44,470 nt of DNA from an uncultured Porphyromonadaceae bacterium (GCA_937989585.1 CALKRW010000059.1:1-44470); one strand, 5' to 3'; counted from the stretch's first letter, positions 14,017 to 23,482 are shown. Notes: generated by a model from the sequence alone, not told the origin. Numbers and translations are program-made.

Positions 14017-16440
14017 TTATTTGGCGGCGGATTTGAGGATGAGGAGGCCGTGGATGTTGAGGCCGCCGGTGGAGGTGTTGGTTATGCGGACGAGGGTCTC
14101 GCCGTCAGAGGCGGCGTTGGTCGAGAGGTCGAGTTCGACGTTGCCTTTCTTCTGGCTGAGGGTGGCGAGGCTTGTCCACGTGGCGCCGTTGTCGGTGCTC
14201 TTCTCGATGCTGCCCTTGTACGAGCCGGTGCGGAACATCGACACCTTAAATACGGAGATGCTCGGGCATTTCACGATCATGCCGCCTCCGTTCTTGCCCA
14301 GCTGGATGACGCCGGCGCCCTTCGACGAGGTGACGGAGGCGTTCGAGGGGTCGGTGTCGGGACGGAACGATGATGCGCTCTCGCCGTCGGTCAGCACGAT
14401 GGTGCCGTCGGCAATCAGGGACTCGACCTTTGCCTGATTCTCAACATTGAACCACAGGTAGTCGCTGCCGTCCTCGGATGCGATGAAGGCCTCGCCCTTG
14501 CCTGAGGGACCAGGGGGAGGTGTGACGCCGCCGCCGAAACCGGGAGCGAAGTTGCCGTCGCCGAAGGGGAACTCGGCGCCTGTCGAGGCGTCGCCGCCGC
14601 TCACGGTGGAGGCGGCCTTGTCACCGAAGTCGGTGGTGCCCTCGTAGAAGCCGGTCAGCGTGTTGCGATAGTTGCTGACAGCGGTCGACAGAGCCGGGAT
14701 TACCTCGGAATTCTTGTCCTGGGTGGCGTTGTCGAAGGTCCACCTGAAGTCGCCGTGATTGATGCGTCCGGCACCGTACAGTCCCGTGACGATTGCGGGA
14801 ACATCCTCGGCCTTGTCTGGAGTGTAGGCGTACATCAGGGCCGGGTCGGTGTCCCAGTTGGTGTAGGTGTCGCCGCCGCTCTTGGCCTTGATGGTCCCGG
14901 GCATGCGGGAGTCGCGCGAGGGAGCCTCCCAGCAGTCGAACTCGGTGGCGTTGGTCTCGCTCCACGGACGGTAGAAGTACCATCCGCGCATGACGTTGCC
15001 GAAAGCCTTGATGGAGCCGCCGGTCTCGCCCGAGAACGTGCCCTTGCCGTCGGCCGACGAGCCTTCGCCCATGACATCCGAGCCCTGAAGCGAGGTCAGG
15101 ATGGGATACTTGCAGTCGCGGAAGTAGTTGGCCTCGACGAATGCGTCAGAGCCTGTGGTGGCGCCGACGCCGTATTTCGAGATGCCGTCATAGTAGTTGT
15201 TCCACACGTGGACGCTCATGGTGCGGATGCGGGGATGGCGCGAGTCGCTGTGGTCGAACCAGTTGTGGTGGTAGGTAATCCAGTTGGGGCCACTCTCGCT
15301 CTTCATGCCGCAGAGCGACGACTTGCCGGTGTCGACAAAATGGTTGTACGAGACGGTGACATACTTCGAGTCGCTCTTCACGTCGATGGAGCCGTCGCCC
15401 TTGGCCTGGTCGCCGCCCTTGTTGTTGCCGTAGAAGATGTCGTTGTTGTGAATCCAGATGTTCGAGTTGTCGGTGTCGAGCGAGATGGCGTCGTCGATGC
15501 AGTAGAGCACGCCGATGTTGCGAATCTCGACGCTGCGCGAGTTGCGCACGAGCATTCCCATGTGGTGGAAGCAGGCGTCGTCGCCTATACCCTCGATGGT
15601 GATGTTGAGCTCGGAGTCGGCGTTCTTGCCCTTTATCTGCAGGCCCTCGGCCGAACTGCTCAGGGCATCCATGTCGGCGGCGTCGAGGCGGCCTATGATG
15701 CGGAACGCGATGGGCGTCTTGTCGAGACCCTTCTGGTAGGCGTCGATGATGTCCTGGAAGCCGGTGCGCACCGTGCCGCCCTTGTTGTTGTCGATGACCA
15801 GCGTGCTCACTGTCTTAGCGTTCCCGGCGGTGATGTAGAGCACCTTGGCTCCGTCCTTCAGCGTGCCGTCGTTCTTGTATGCGCCGACGCCATCGGGATA
15901 GTTCATGTGGGCGAAGCCGCTGCGGTCGTGGGCGCGGACCTCGAGTGGTCCGGTCTCGGAGGCTGCCTCCACTACGGGAGTACCGTCAACGACAGGCACG
16001 ACCCTGAGGCTGTATGCTCCGGCGGCGAGGCCGGGCATGTCGGCGCGGCCGTATGTGCCGTAGTTGCGTACCAGCTGGTAGTCAAGCCGTGTCCAGTCGG
16101 CGAGGGCGCCGCCCTTGACATAGACCTCGTAGTTGCTTGCGCCGGCGAAGTTGTTCCACTTGACGTAAGCCGTCTCGAACCAGCCGCCGGCCTCGATGAG
16201 CTCGACATGGCCCGCGGTGTTCTTGATGAAGGAGATGTTGCGGACGTTCGAGTCGTAGACTCTTGCGGCGCCGTCGACTGGATTCACCGTCACGCGGGCA
16301 CCGTCGAGTCCGATGCTGCTTACCGCCGCCGTGTTGTAACTCTCGACCTGACCGTTGCTCAGCGTCAGGTTGACCTTGTTCTGCGCCATTGCTGCCACTG
16401 CGAGCAGAACGGCCGCGCTTGCGATTAATGTCTTTTTCAT
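14017..16440 (-). CDS. Secreted pectate lyase, polysaccharide lyase family 1
   Basis: The protein has 807 residues. A signal peptide ends at AVAAMAQ (residue 20). Residues 22-75 form a short beta module shared with the small neighbouring protein. A fibronectin-III-like stretch (about 80-170) follows, then the parallel beta-helix of PL1 with its signatures: SIDVKSDSKYVTVSYNHF and WITYHHNWFDHSDSRHPRIR, which holds the catalytic Arg region. A Gly/Pro linker near residue 640 leads to a C-terminal beta domain. The enzyme cleaves polygalacturonate by beta-elimination outside the inner membrane. The small upstream gene ends 16 bases before this ATG. It lacks a sorting tail of its own, so its anchoring is unclear. 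Confidence 0.9.
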   Translation of the reverse strand: MKKTLIASAAVLLAVAAMAQNKVNLTLSNGQVESYNTAAVSSIGLDGARVTVNPVDGAARVYDSNVRNISFIKNTAGHVELIEAGGWFETAYVKWNNFAGASNYEVYVKGGALADWTRLDYQLVRNYGTYGRADMPGLAAGAYSLRVVPVVDGTPVVEAASETGPLEVRAHDRSGFAHMNYPDGVGAYKNDGTLKDGAKVLYITAGNAKTVSTLVIDNNKGGTVRTGFQDIIDAYQKGLDKTPIAFRIIGRLDAADMDALSSSAEGLQIKGKNADSELNITIEGIGDDACFHHMGMLVRNSRSVEIRNIGVLYCIDDAISLDTDNSNIWIHNNDIFYGNNKGGDQAKGDGSIDVKSDSKYVTVSYNHFVDTGKSSLCGMKSESGPNWITYHHNWFDHSDSRHPRIRTMSVHVWNNYYDGISKYGVGATTGSDAFVEANYFRDCKYPILTSLQGSDVMGEGSSADGKGTFSGETGGSIKAFGNVMRGWYFYRPWSETNATEFDCWEAPSRDSRMPGTIKAKSGGDTYTNWDTDPALMYAYTPDKAEDVPAIVTGLYGAGRINHGDFRWTFDNATQDKNSEVIPALSTAVSNYRNTLTGFYEGTTDFGDKAASTVSGGDASTGAEFPFGDGNFAPGFGGGVTPPPGPSGKGEAFIASEDGSDYLWFNVENQAKVESLIADGTIVLTDGESASSFRPDTDPSNASVTSSKGAGVIQLGKNGGGMIVKCPSISVFKVSMFRTGSYKGSIEKSTDNGATWTSLATLSQKKGNVELDLSTNAASDGETLVRITNTSTGGLNIHGLLILKSAAK

Positions 16441-16456
16441 TGTTCCTGACGGTGTT

Positions 16457-16900
16457 TTAGCGTTTTGCGAATTTCACGATACAGTTTCCGGCACGGAGAA
16501 TGTAGACTCCCGAGGGCATTCCTGCCAGCGAGAGTTCGGAGCGGCCTTCCGACGAGACGCCCGAGGCCACGCGCTGTCCGGCGAGGTTGCAGACCTCAAC
16601 GGAAACACCCGGCTCGAGGCCCTCGACGACGAGCACGTCGCCCTCGACCCAGCCGTTGAGGCTGAAGGTCTCCACGTCGGCTATGCCCGACATGTCGATG
16701 CTGATTTCCACGGTCTCCATGTCGGCCGACATGCTCGAGCCGTCCTGGAAATGGAGCACGGCGCTGTCGCCGTCAAAAGTAATGCTGCTGACGGTCTTGT
16801 CGACCTTCTGGCCATTGACGGTCAGGCTGTGTGATGCCGCCCGGCCTGCGTAAGCCACGGCGAAGAGCATCATGCAGGTGATTAGGATTTTTCTGATCAT
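16457..16900 (-). CDS. Small secreted protein with type IX-like sorting tail
   Basis: The protein has 147 residues. A signal peptide covers residues 1-22. Residues 25-70 (LTVNGQKVDKTVSSITFDG...) resemble the N-terminal module of the pectate lyase (LTLSNGQVESYNTAAVSSIG). The C-terminus (SVEVCNLAGQRVASG...PSGVYILRAG...VKFAK) has the shape of a type IX secretion sorting domain. I start at the ATG at 16900, where the signal peptide begins; an ATG 23 codons earlier would add a non-signal extension. It is first in a two-gene unit, 16 bases before the lyase. It could help export, chaperone or anchor the enzyme; this is inferred from the shared module and the operon. Confidence 0.7.
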   Translation of the reverse strand: MIRKILITCMMLFAVAYAGRAASHSLTVNGQKVDKTVSSITFDGDSAVLHFQDGSSMSADMETVEISIDMSGIADVETFSLNGWVEGDVLVVEGLEPGVSVEVCNLAGQRVASGVSSEGRSELSLAGMPSGVYILRAGNCIVKFAKR

Positions 16901-16975
16901 TATTGCAATAAATGTGAAAGATAAGTGAGAGATGAAAGGTATTGTTTTCTGACGGGAGCGCGACCGCACTCCGGC

Positions 16976-17836
16976 TCACCGGCCCGGGTCAAGGTGCCGG
17001 CAGTCGATGGAGTGTCCCAGGAAACGCGAGGCAGTCTCGGCGAAACGTCCCGGGTCGTCGGTCGTGTAGTAGGCCGTATCGACCGCACCGGGGGCGCTGA
17101 CGGTCTCCAGCCGCTCTTCCATCTCGGGGTGGCGGCGCAGGTAGTCGGCCAGCGAGTCGGCCACGATGGTTCCCTGCGGAAGGACGTCGACATGGGGCGG
17201 TACGGCCTTGCGTATGGTATCGTAGAGGACCGGATAGTGCGTGCAGCCGAGGATTATGGTGTCGATTTCCGGGTCGGCGCCTAACAGCAGGTCAAGGTCT
17301 CGGCGGACGAAGTATTCCGCGCCGGGCGTTCCGGCCTCGCCGTTCTCGACCAGAGGCACCCACATGGGACATGCCCTGGCACTGACACTGAACTCCGGGG
17401 CCAGTTTGGCAATCTCGAGTTCGTATGACCGCGAGGCCACGGTTCCGGCTGTAGCCACTATACCCACGTGTCCGCTCCGCGAGGCTCCGGCCACATACTC
17501 GGCGGTCGGACGTATCACGCCGAGAACACGCCTCGTCGGGTCGGCCATATGCGACAGGTCGTTCTGCTGTATTGTCCTCAGCGCCTTGGCCGAGGCTGTG
17601 TTGCAGGCAAGTATCACCAGCGGGCATCCCATTTCGAACAGCCGTGCGACGGCCTCGAGCGTGAAGCGGTAGACCGTGTCGAAGCCGCGTGGCCCGTAAG
17701 GCGCACGCGCGTTATCGCCGAGGTAGACATAGCGGTATTGCGGCAGGCGGCGCTGTATTTCCTTAAGGACAGTAAGACCGCCGAAGCCCGAATCGAAGAC
17801 TCCGATCGGACCTCGGCGGGACTGGTTTTCGTGCAT
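16976..17836 (-). CDS. murI: Glutamate racemase
   Basis: The protein has 286 residues. Both catalytic cysteines and their boxes are present: VILACNTASAKALR (about residue 79) and TIILGCTHYPVLY (about 195), with the FDSGFGGLTVL start. It makes D-glutamate for peptidoglycan from L-glutamate in the cytoplasm. It lies nine bases after pgi on the same strand, in a lysS-gpsA-pgi-murI run, so it is probably co-transcribed. The DUF-like racemase at 10268-10960 is a different family member and lacks one of these cysteines. Confidence 0.94.
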   Translation of the reverse strand: MHENQSRRGPIGVFDSGFGGLTVLKEIQRRLPQYRYVYLGDNARAPYGPRGFDTVYRFTLEAVARLFEMGCPLVILACNTASAKALRTIQQNDLSHMADPTRRVLGVIRPTAEYVAGASRSGHVGIVATAGTVASRSYELEIAKLAPEFSVSARACPMWVPLVENGEAGTPGAEYFVRRDLDLLLGADPEIDTIILGCTHYPVLYDTIRKAVPPHVDVLPQGTIVADSLADYLRRHPEMEERLETVSAPGAVDTAYYTTDDPGRFAETASRFLGHSIDCRHLDPGR

Positions 17837-17845
17837 AGGTTTAAA

Positions 17846-19183
17846 TTACTTGTCAAGACGGGCCTTGATGGCCTCGGTGTCGGCCTCGTAGCCGGGCTTC
17901 TCGAGCAGGGCGAACATGTTGCGCTTGTAGGCCTCGACGCCGGGCTGGTTGAAGGGGTTCACGCCCAGGAGGTAGCCCGAGATGCCGCAGGCCTTCTCGA
18001 AGAAGTAGATTAACTGGCCGAGATAGTAGGCGTTGATGCATGGAACACTGATGATGATGTTGGGAACACCGCCGTCTACGTGCGCGATGCGGGTGCCGAG
18101 TTCGGCCATCTTGTTGACGGAGTCGACGCGGCGGCCGGCTATGTAGTTCAGGCCGTCCAGGTTGTCCTCGTCGGTGGGGATTATAACCTCGTGGTCGACG
18201 TTCTCGACCGAGATGACGGTCTCGAAGATGGTGCGCTCGCCGTCCTGTATCCACTGGCCCATCGAGTGGAGGTCGGTGGTGAAGTCCACGGCTGCCGGGA
18301 AGATGCCCTTGTGGTCCTTGCCCTCGCTCTCGCCGTAGAGCTGTTTCCACCATTCGGCAAAGAAGTGCAGGCGCGGGTTGAAGTTGACCAGTATCTCGGT
18401 CTTCTTGCCTGCGCGGTAGAGGGCGTTGCGGGTCTCGGCGTATACGGCGGCGATGTTGGTCTCGTTGGCGTTGACAGTGTCGCTCTGCATGGCGGCGGCG
18501 CCTTCGAGCAGGGCCCGGATGTCAAAGCCTGCGGCGGCTATTGGCAGAAGGCCGACGGGGGTAAGAACAGAGAAGCGGCCGCCTACCGAATCCTCGATGA
18601 CGTATGTCTTGTAGCCCTCGCGGTCGGCGAGAACGCGGAGTGCGCCTTTCTTGGCGTCGGTGATGGCCACGATGAGTCTGGCGGCCTCGGCCTTGCCGAC
18701 TTTCTTCTCGAGCATCTCCTTCAGCAGGCGGAAGGCGATGGCGGGCTCGGTGGTTGTGCCCGATTTGGAGATTACGATGATGCCGAACCTGCGGTCCTTC
18801 AGGTAGTCCATCAGGTCGTAGAGGTAGTCCTCGCCGATGTTCTGGCCTGCGAAGAGTACCTCGCAGCCTTTGTGCTTGTAGGCGGCGAACGAGTCGCTGA
18901 GGGCCTCGATCACGGCCTTGGCGCCCAGGTAGGAGCCGCCGATGCCTACGCATACGACAGCATCGCATTTCTCGCGCAGGTCGCTGGCCGTGGCCACGAT
19001 GTCGTCGACAAGCGCCTCGGGTGTGCGGGTGGGCAGGTCGACCCAGCCCAGGAAGTCGGCGCCAGCGCCGGTGCCGTTGTGTATCTTGTTGAGGGCGTCT
19101 GCTGCCTCGGGCATCAGGGCCTTGATGTCGGCAGCCGAGACGGTGCCGAGTACGTTCTGGATGTTAAGTTGAATCTCTTTCAT
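17846..19183 (-). CDS. pgi: Glucose-6-phosphate isomerase
   Basis: The protein has 445 residues, the length of the short bacterial form. Signatures include VCVGIGGSYLGAKAV, VISKSGTTTEPAIAFR and the C-terminal NPFNQPGVEAYK, where the catalytic Lys and sugar-binding residues lie. It interconverts glucose-6-phosphate and fructose-6-phosphate in glycolysis and gluconeogenesis. The ATG at 19183 is chosen; a longer frame starts at 19288 but the added residues are not part of the fold. It follows gpsA with an 82-base gap and precedes murI by nine bases. Confidence 0.95.
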   Translation of the reverse strand: MKEIQLNIQNVLGTVSAADIKALMPEAADALNKIHNGTGAGADFLGWVDLPTRTPEALVDDIVATASDLREKCDAVVCVGIGGSYLGAKAVIEALSDSFAAYKHKGCEVLFAGQNIGEDYLYDLMDYLKDRRFGIIVISKSGTTTEPAIAFRLLKEMLEKKVGKAEAARLIVAITDAKKGALRVLADREGYKTYVIEDSVGGRFSVLTPVGLLPIAAAGFDIRALLEGAAAMQSDTVNANETNIAAVYAETRNALYRAGKKTEILVNFNPRLHFFAEWWKQLYGESEGKDHKGIFPAAVDFTTDLHSMGQWIQDGERTIFETVISVENVDHEVIIPTDEDNLDGLNYIAGRRVDSVNKMAELGTRIAHVDGGVPNIIISVPCINAYYLGQLIYFFEKACGISGYLLGVNPFNQPGVEAYKRNMFALLEKPGYEADTEAIKARLDK

Positions 19184-19265
19184 CGTTTTTTGACGGATTG
19201 GGGGGTAGTTAATAGTCTTGGTTAATAGTATTGTCAGGCAGGGGGGAAGGCTCTGCGCGCGGCCC

Positions 19266-20267
19266 TCACGAGAAGGTCTCGCCGACACGGTTGAGCACCT
19301 TGGCCGGCGAGAGGCGCCGGTAGAGTATGTCGTACACGCCGTCGAGTATTGGCATCGACACCTCGTACTGCTTGTTGATGTCGTGTATGCACTTGGTGCC
19401 GTAGTAGCCCTCGGCGGTCTGCTCCATCTCCATCTTTGCGGCGGCCACGGAGTATCCGTTGCCTATCATGGCGCCGAAGTTGTGGTTGCGCGAGAAACGC
19501 GAGTAGGCGGTCACGAGCAGGTCGCCGAGATATACCGAGTCGCAGATCTGGCGAGGACGGGGCGAGACGGCGTCGACGAAACGCTCCATCTCGCGTATGG
19601 CGTTGCTGACGAGCATGGCCAGCAGGTTGTCGCCGCGCTTGGCCCCGTGGACGATGCCGGCGGCGATGGCATAGACGTTCTTCAGAACCGCCGCGTACTC
19701 TATGCCCTCGACATCGGACGAGGTGATGGTGTGTGTGTTCTTTGAACGCAGCAGGGCGGCAAACTGTTCGGCCAGTTCTATGTCCTGACTGCCTATGGTG
19801 AGATACGAGGGCCGCGACAGGGCCACCTCCTCGGCGTGACACGGACCGGATATGACCAGTTCGCGCTCTGGCCTGACGCCGAAGCGCGAGCACATGTATT
19901 CGGTGACCGGCACATTGTCGTCAGGGACTATGCCCTTGACCGCCGAGACTATGTATTTGTCCGACAGGTCGACCGTTATCTTGTCCATGTGACTCTTGAA
20001 GTAGGGTGACGGCACCGCCAGAAGCAGTGTGTCGCACGAGGCGCACATCTCGTTGATGTCCGACGAGAAGTTGATGCGCGACACGTCGAACTGGGCGTCG
20101 GTCAGATATGCCGGATTATGGCCGAGACGCCTGAACTCCTCGATGCGGTCGTCGCGCCGCATGTACCAGTTGATGCTCTGGCTGTTGGTGAGCAGCAGTT
20201 TGGCCAGTGCCGTGGCCCACGACCCGCCGCCCATTATACATATGTTGCCGGGAAATGTTTTTTCCAT
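19266..20267 (-). CDS. gpsA: NAD(P)+-dependent glycerol-3-phosphate dehydrogenase
   Basis: The protein has 333 residues. The Rossmann loop ICIMGGGSWATALAKLL is at the N-terminus, SAVKGIVPDD and the catalytic-Lys segment VLKNVYAIAAGIVHGAKRGDN follow, and the C-terminal helix domain is complete. It reduces dihydroxyacetone phosphate to glycerol-3-phosphate for phospholipid synthesis. It starts 11 bases after lysS stops, typical of a Bacteroidales lysS-gpsA unit. Start: ATG at 20267, six residues before the Rossmann strand. Confidence 0.95.
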   Translation of the reverse strand: MEKTFPGNICIMGGGSWATALAKLLLTNSQSINWYMRRDDRIEEFRRLGHNPAYLTDAQFDVSRINFSSDINEMCASCDTLLLAVPSPYFKSHMDKITVDLSDKYIVSAVKGIVPDDNVPVTEYMCSRFGVRPERELVISGPCHAEEVALSRPSYLTIGSQDIELAEQFAALLRSKNTHTITSSDVEGIEYAAVLKNVYAIAAGIVHGAKRGDNLLAMLVSNAIREMERFVDAVSPRPRQICDSVYLGDLLVTAYSRFSRNHNFGAMIGNGYSVAAAKMEMEQTAEGYYGTKCIHDINKQYEVSMPILDGVYDILYRRLSPAKVLNRVGETFS

Positions 20268-20278
20268 CTGGTCAGTCG

Positions 20279-22021
20279 TTAGCCCTGTACTGCTTTCGCG
20301 CCCTCAATCCATGCCTCGGCGTCGGCCACCTTGACCGGCTCGATGCCGAGCTTGTACTTCTTGTTCACGCCCGAGACGTCCTGATGGAGTTTCTGCGGTG
20401 CCTGCTGGGCGAGCGCGGCCACGGTCAGTACGCCGGCCTTGTGCAGCAGGGGCACCCACTCGGCGGGTACGCCGGCGGCAGCGAAAGCATCCTCGCTGTC
20501 GCGCTTCTCGACCTTCTCGGGGCGCATCTGGGGGAAGAACAGCACTTCCTGGATGGTAGTCTGGCCCGTCATCAGCATCACCAGGCGGTCCATGCCTATG
20601 CCCATGCCGGATGTCGGGGGCATGCCGTACTCCAGCGCGCGGATGAAGTCCTTGTCGATAATCATGGCCTCGTCGTCGCCCTTGGCGCCGAGGCGCATCT
20701 GCTCGACAAAGCGCTCGTACTGGTCGATCGGGTCGTTGAGTTCGGAGTAGGCGTTGGCCAGTTCCTTGCCGTTGACCATGAGCTCGAAGCGCTCGGTCAG
20801 CTCGGGATTGTCGCGGTGGCGCTTGGTCAGCGGCGACATCTCTATGGGGTAGTCGATGATGAATGTGGGCTGGATGTAGTTGCCCTCGCACTTCTCGCCG
20901 AAAATCTCGTCGATGAGCTTGCCCTTGCCGAGCGAGGGATCGACCTCGATGCCGAGGTCCTTGCATACCTTGCGCAGGGCGTCCTCGTCCATGCCGGTGA
21001 TGTCGATGCCAGTGTGCTCCCTGATGGCGTCGATCATGGTCACGCGGCGGTACGGCGCCTTGAACGATATGGTCTTGTCGCCGACCTGAACCTCGGGCTT
21101 GCCGTTGACGGCGGTGCAGATGCGCTCGAGCAGTTCCTCGGTGAAGTTCATCATCCACCTGTAGTCCTTGTAGGGGACATAGATCTCCATGCATGTGAAC
21201 TCGGGGTTGTGCGTGCGGTCCATGCCCTCGTTGCGGAAGTTCTTCGAGAACTCGTACACGCCGTCGAAACCGCCCACGATGAGGCGCTTCAGGTAGAGTT
21301 CGTCGGCGATGCGCAGGTACAGCGGAATGTCCAGGGCGTTGTGGTGCGTTATGAAGGGACGGGCCGACGCGCCGCCTGGTATCGACTGCAGTATGGGGGT
21401 CTCGACCTCCATGTAGCCGTGCTCGTTGAAGAACGCGCGCATGGTGTTGTACACCTTGGTGCGCTTGATGAATATGTCCTTGACGCCTTCGTTCACCACC
21501 AGGTCGACATAGCGGCGGCGGTAACGCAGTTCGGGATCGTCGAACGAGTCATAGGTCACGCCGTCCTTCACCTTGACGACGGGCAGCGGGCGCAGCGACT
21601 TGGCCAGGACCTTCAGCGAGCGGGCATGCACGGTGATCTCGCCTGTCTGAGTGCGGAACACATAGCCCTCGACGCCGACAAAGTCGCCGATGTCCAGAAG
21701 TTTCTTGAACACGGTGTTGTACAGCTCCTTGTCTTCGCCGGGGCAAATCTCGTCGCGCGAGACGTAAACCTGCACGCGGCCGGTGCCGTCCTGGAGTTCG
21801 AAGAACGAGGCCTTGCCCATGATGCGGCGCGTCATGATGCGGCCGGCGATGCTCACCTCGCGCGGAGGATTCAGGGCGTCGTCAAAGTCGGCTACTATGT
21901 TTTCGGCTGTCGCGTTTACGGGAAATTCTGCTGCGGGATACGGGTCTATGCCCATGTCACGCAGTGCCTGGAGCGAATTGCGGCGGAATATCTCCTGCTC
22001 GCTGAGTTCAAGTATATTCAT
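20279..22021 (-). CDS. lysS: Lysyl-tRNA synthetase, class II
   Basis: The protein has 580 residues. It has the OB-fold anticodon domain (residues about 60-160, VSIAGRIMTRRIMGKASFFEL), motif 2 with FRNEGMDRTHNPEFTCMEIY, and motif 3 GMGIGMDRLVMLMTG near residue 480. After motif 3 comes an extra 75-residue C-terminal part (GVPAEWVPLLHKAGVLTVAAL...), a helical extension usual in Bacteroidetes enzymes. It charges tRNA-Lys in the cytoplasm. I start at the ATG at 22021; an earlier frame at 22108 precedes the promoter (22106-22137). It leads the gpsA-pgi-murI run and is divergent from lysA. Confidence 0.95.
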   Translation of the reverse strand: MNILELSEQEIFRRNSLQALRDMGIDPYPAAEFPVNATAENIVADFDDALNPPREVSIAGRIMTRRIMGKASFFELQDGTGRVQVYVSRDEICPGEDKELYNTVFKKLLDIGDFVGVEGYVFRTQTGEITVHARSLKVLAKSLRPLPVVKVKDGVTYDSFDDPELRYRRRYVDLVVNEGVKDIFIKRTKVYNTMRAFFNEHGYMEVETPILQSIPGGASARPFITHHNALDIPLYLRIADELYLKRLIVGGFDGVYEFSKNFRNEGMDRTHNPEFTCMEIYVPYKDYRWMMNFTEELLERICTAVNGKPEVQVGDKTISFKAPYRRVTMIDAIREHTGIDITGMDEDALRKVCKDLGIEVDPSLGKGKLIDEIFGEKCEGNYIQPTFIIDYPIEMSPLTKRHRDNPELTERFELMVNGKELANAYSELNDPIDQYERFVEQMRLGAKGDDEAMIIDKDFIRALEYGMPPTSGMGIGMDRLVMLMTGQTTIQEVLFFPQMRPEKVEKRDSEDAFAAAGVPAEWVPLLHKAGVLTVAALAQQAPQKLHQDVSGVNKKYKLGIEPVKVADAEAWIEGAKAVQG

Positions 22022-22105
22022 AATTTTCAGAGTTTTATCTACGTTATGCCTTAAGCCGGGACTCATTCCGGCGATTCGGCAGGGCATACCCCGCCAATCA
22101 AAATG

Positions 22106-22137
22106 CAAAGTTAATTATTTTCCCACTCTTTTGCAAA
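22106..22137 (-). promoter_or_regulatory. Promoter of the lysS-gpsA operon
   Basis: On the minus strand TTTG (22137-22134), a 20-base spacer and TAACTTTG (22113-22106) match the Bacteroidetes consensus. Transcription would start near 22100 and give a leader of about 79 bases. Confidence 0.75.
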
Positions 22138-22177
22138 CCCGCTTTCACGGCCCCGCGCACATTTCCTCCTTTTTCAT

Positions 22178-22185
22178 TACCTTTG
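22178..22185 (+). promoter_or_regulatory. -7 box (TACCTTTG) of lysA
   Basis: TACCTTTG lies 31 bases before the lysA ATG. No -33 TTTG is seen in the GC-rich sequence upstream. It rules out the TTG at 22183 as a start because that codon lies inside the box. Confidence 0.55.
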
Positions 22186-22215
22186 CATCCGCAAACAATT
22201 CCACCCCTTTTTCAA

Positions 22216-23376
22216 ATGAACATAGACCTCAGCAAACTCGAATCCCTCCCCACCCCGTTCTACTATTACGACATGTCTCTGCTCGAGACAACCATCGGCG
22301 CCATACGAGACGCCGTAGCGGGGCGCCCCCTGCGCCTGCACTACGCCCTCAAGGCCAACTGCGACCCGCGCATCCTGCGCGCCGTCAGCGAGGCCGGTTT
22401 CGGCGCCGACTGCGTCAGCGGCGGCGAGATCGAGACGGCAATCGCAGCGGGATTCCGTCCCGAGGACATCGTCTACGCCGGCGTCGGCAAGCGTGACGAC
22501 GAGATTCTCACCGCACTGCGCCACCGCATAGGATGCATCAATGTCGAGTCCGTCGAGGAACTCGGCGTAATCTCGCAGATTGCCTCCTCGGAGGGCCTCA
22601 CCGCCCCCATCGCCCTGCGCGTAAACCCCGACATCGACGCCCATACCCACGAGTACATCACCACAGGCCTCGCCGAGAACAAGTTCGGCATCGACCGCCG
22701 CATGCTGCCGAAGGCCCTGGCCATAGTCGACTCCCTGCCAGGCCTCGACCTCATCGGCCTCCACTTCCACATCGGCTCGCAGATCACCACCATGGAACCA
22801 TACGTCGTACTCTGCCACCGCGTCAACAAACTCCTCGACAGCCTCCGCGCGCAGGGCCGCACATTCCGCTTCATCGACCTCGGCGGAGGCCTCGGCGTAG
22901 ACTACGACGACCCTGACGCAAACCCCATCGCCCCGTTCGGCGAACTCGTCGAGACACTCACCGATTACCTGCACCTCCAGCCCGGACAGACCATCCACAT
23001 CGAGCCGGGACGATCCGTTGTGGCGCAGTGCGGCACACTCATCTCGCGCGTACTGTTCATCAAGCACGGCATCGGCCGCGACTTCATGATTGTCGACGCG
23101 GGAATGACCGACCTCATGCGCCCGGCCCTGTACAACGCCTACCACAAGATAGAGAACCTCTCGGCCGAACGCCGCGGCGAGACACTCGTCCAGCCATATG
23201 ACGTCGTCGGCCCCGTCTGCGAGAGCACCGACACCTTCGCCGTCGAGCGCCTGCTCCCAGAGTCACGCCGAGGCGACATCATCGCATTCCGGAGCGCCGG
23301 AGCCTACGGCCAGACCATGGCCTCCACCTACAACCTCCGCCCCCTCGCCCCGGCCGTCTACTCCGACACAATCTAA
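22216..23376 (+). CDS. lysA: Diaminopimelate decarboxylase
   Basis: The protein has 386 residues. The PLP lysine is in LHYALKANCDPRIL (about residue 46), HIGSQ and GGGLGVDY bind the cofactor, EPGRSVVAQCG is the substrate arm, and CESTDTFA holds the catalytic Cys. It decarboxylates meso-diaminopimelate to L-lysine, the last step of lysine synthesis. The ATG at 22216 follows a -7 box at 22178. Placed divergently from lysS, so lysine synthesis and lysine-tRNA charging share an intergenic region and could be co-controlled. A strong terminator follows at 23408-23451. Confidence 0.95.
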   Translation: MNIDLSKLESLPTPFYYYDMSLLETTIGAIRDAVAGRPLRLHYALKANCDPRILRAVSEAGFGADCVSGGEIETAIAAGFRPEDIVYAGVGKRDDEILTALRHRIGCINVESVEELGVISQIASSEGLTAPIALRVNPDIDAHTHEYITTGLAENKFGIDRRMLPKALAIVDSLPGLDLIGLHFHIGSQITTMEPYVVLCHRVNKLLDSLRAQGRTFRFIDLGGGLGVDYDDPDANPIAPFGELVETLTDYLHLQPGQTIHIEPGRSVVAQCGTLISRVLFIKHGIGRDFMIVDAGMTDLMRPALYNAYHKIENLSAERRGETLVQPYDVVGPVCESTDTFAVERLLPESRRGDIIAFRSAGAYGQTMASTYNLRPLAPAVYSDTI

Positions 23377-23407
23377 GCCACAAGTCAGATTACACATTAT
23401 ACAAAAG

Positions 23408-23451
23408 GCCGGAGCCATCCTGACACGCAGTCACGATGGCTCCGGCTTTTT
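23408..23451. terminator. Terminator of lysA
   Basis: GCCGGAGCCATC pairs with GATGGCTCCGGC around a 15-base loop, preceded by AAAAG and followed by CTTTTT, which makes it bidirectional. The stem is 12 base pairs without mismatch. Confidence 0.9.
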
Positions 23452-23459
23452 ATGATTAC

Positions 23460-23482
23460 TCAGAGTCCGCTGAGGACTCTGA
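23460..23482. repeat. Second short hairpin after the lysA terminator
   Basis: TCAGAGTCC pairs with GGACTCTGA around GCTGA, nine perfect base pairs. No T tract follows. It may reinforce termination or be a small intergenic palindrome. Confidence 0.5.

Noticed and set aside
14755..16428. A long plus-strand open frame opposite the pectate lyase
   Set aside because: It is the complement of an enzyme with clear motifs and shows codon-bias shadow composition only.
20207..22054. A 615-codon plus-strand open frame opposite lysS
   Set aside because: Antisense to a well conserved tRNA synthetase, low-complexity Val/Gly/His composition and no signals.
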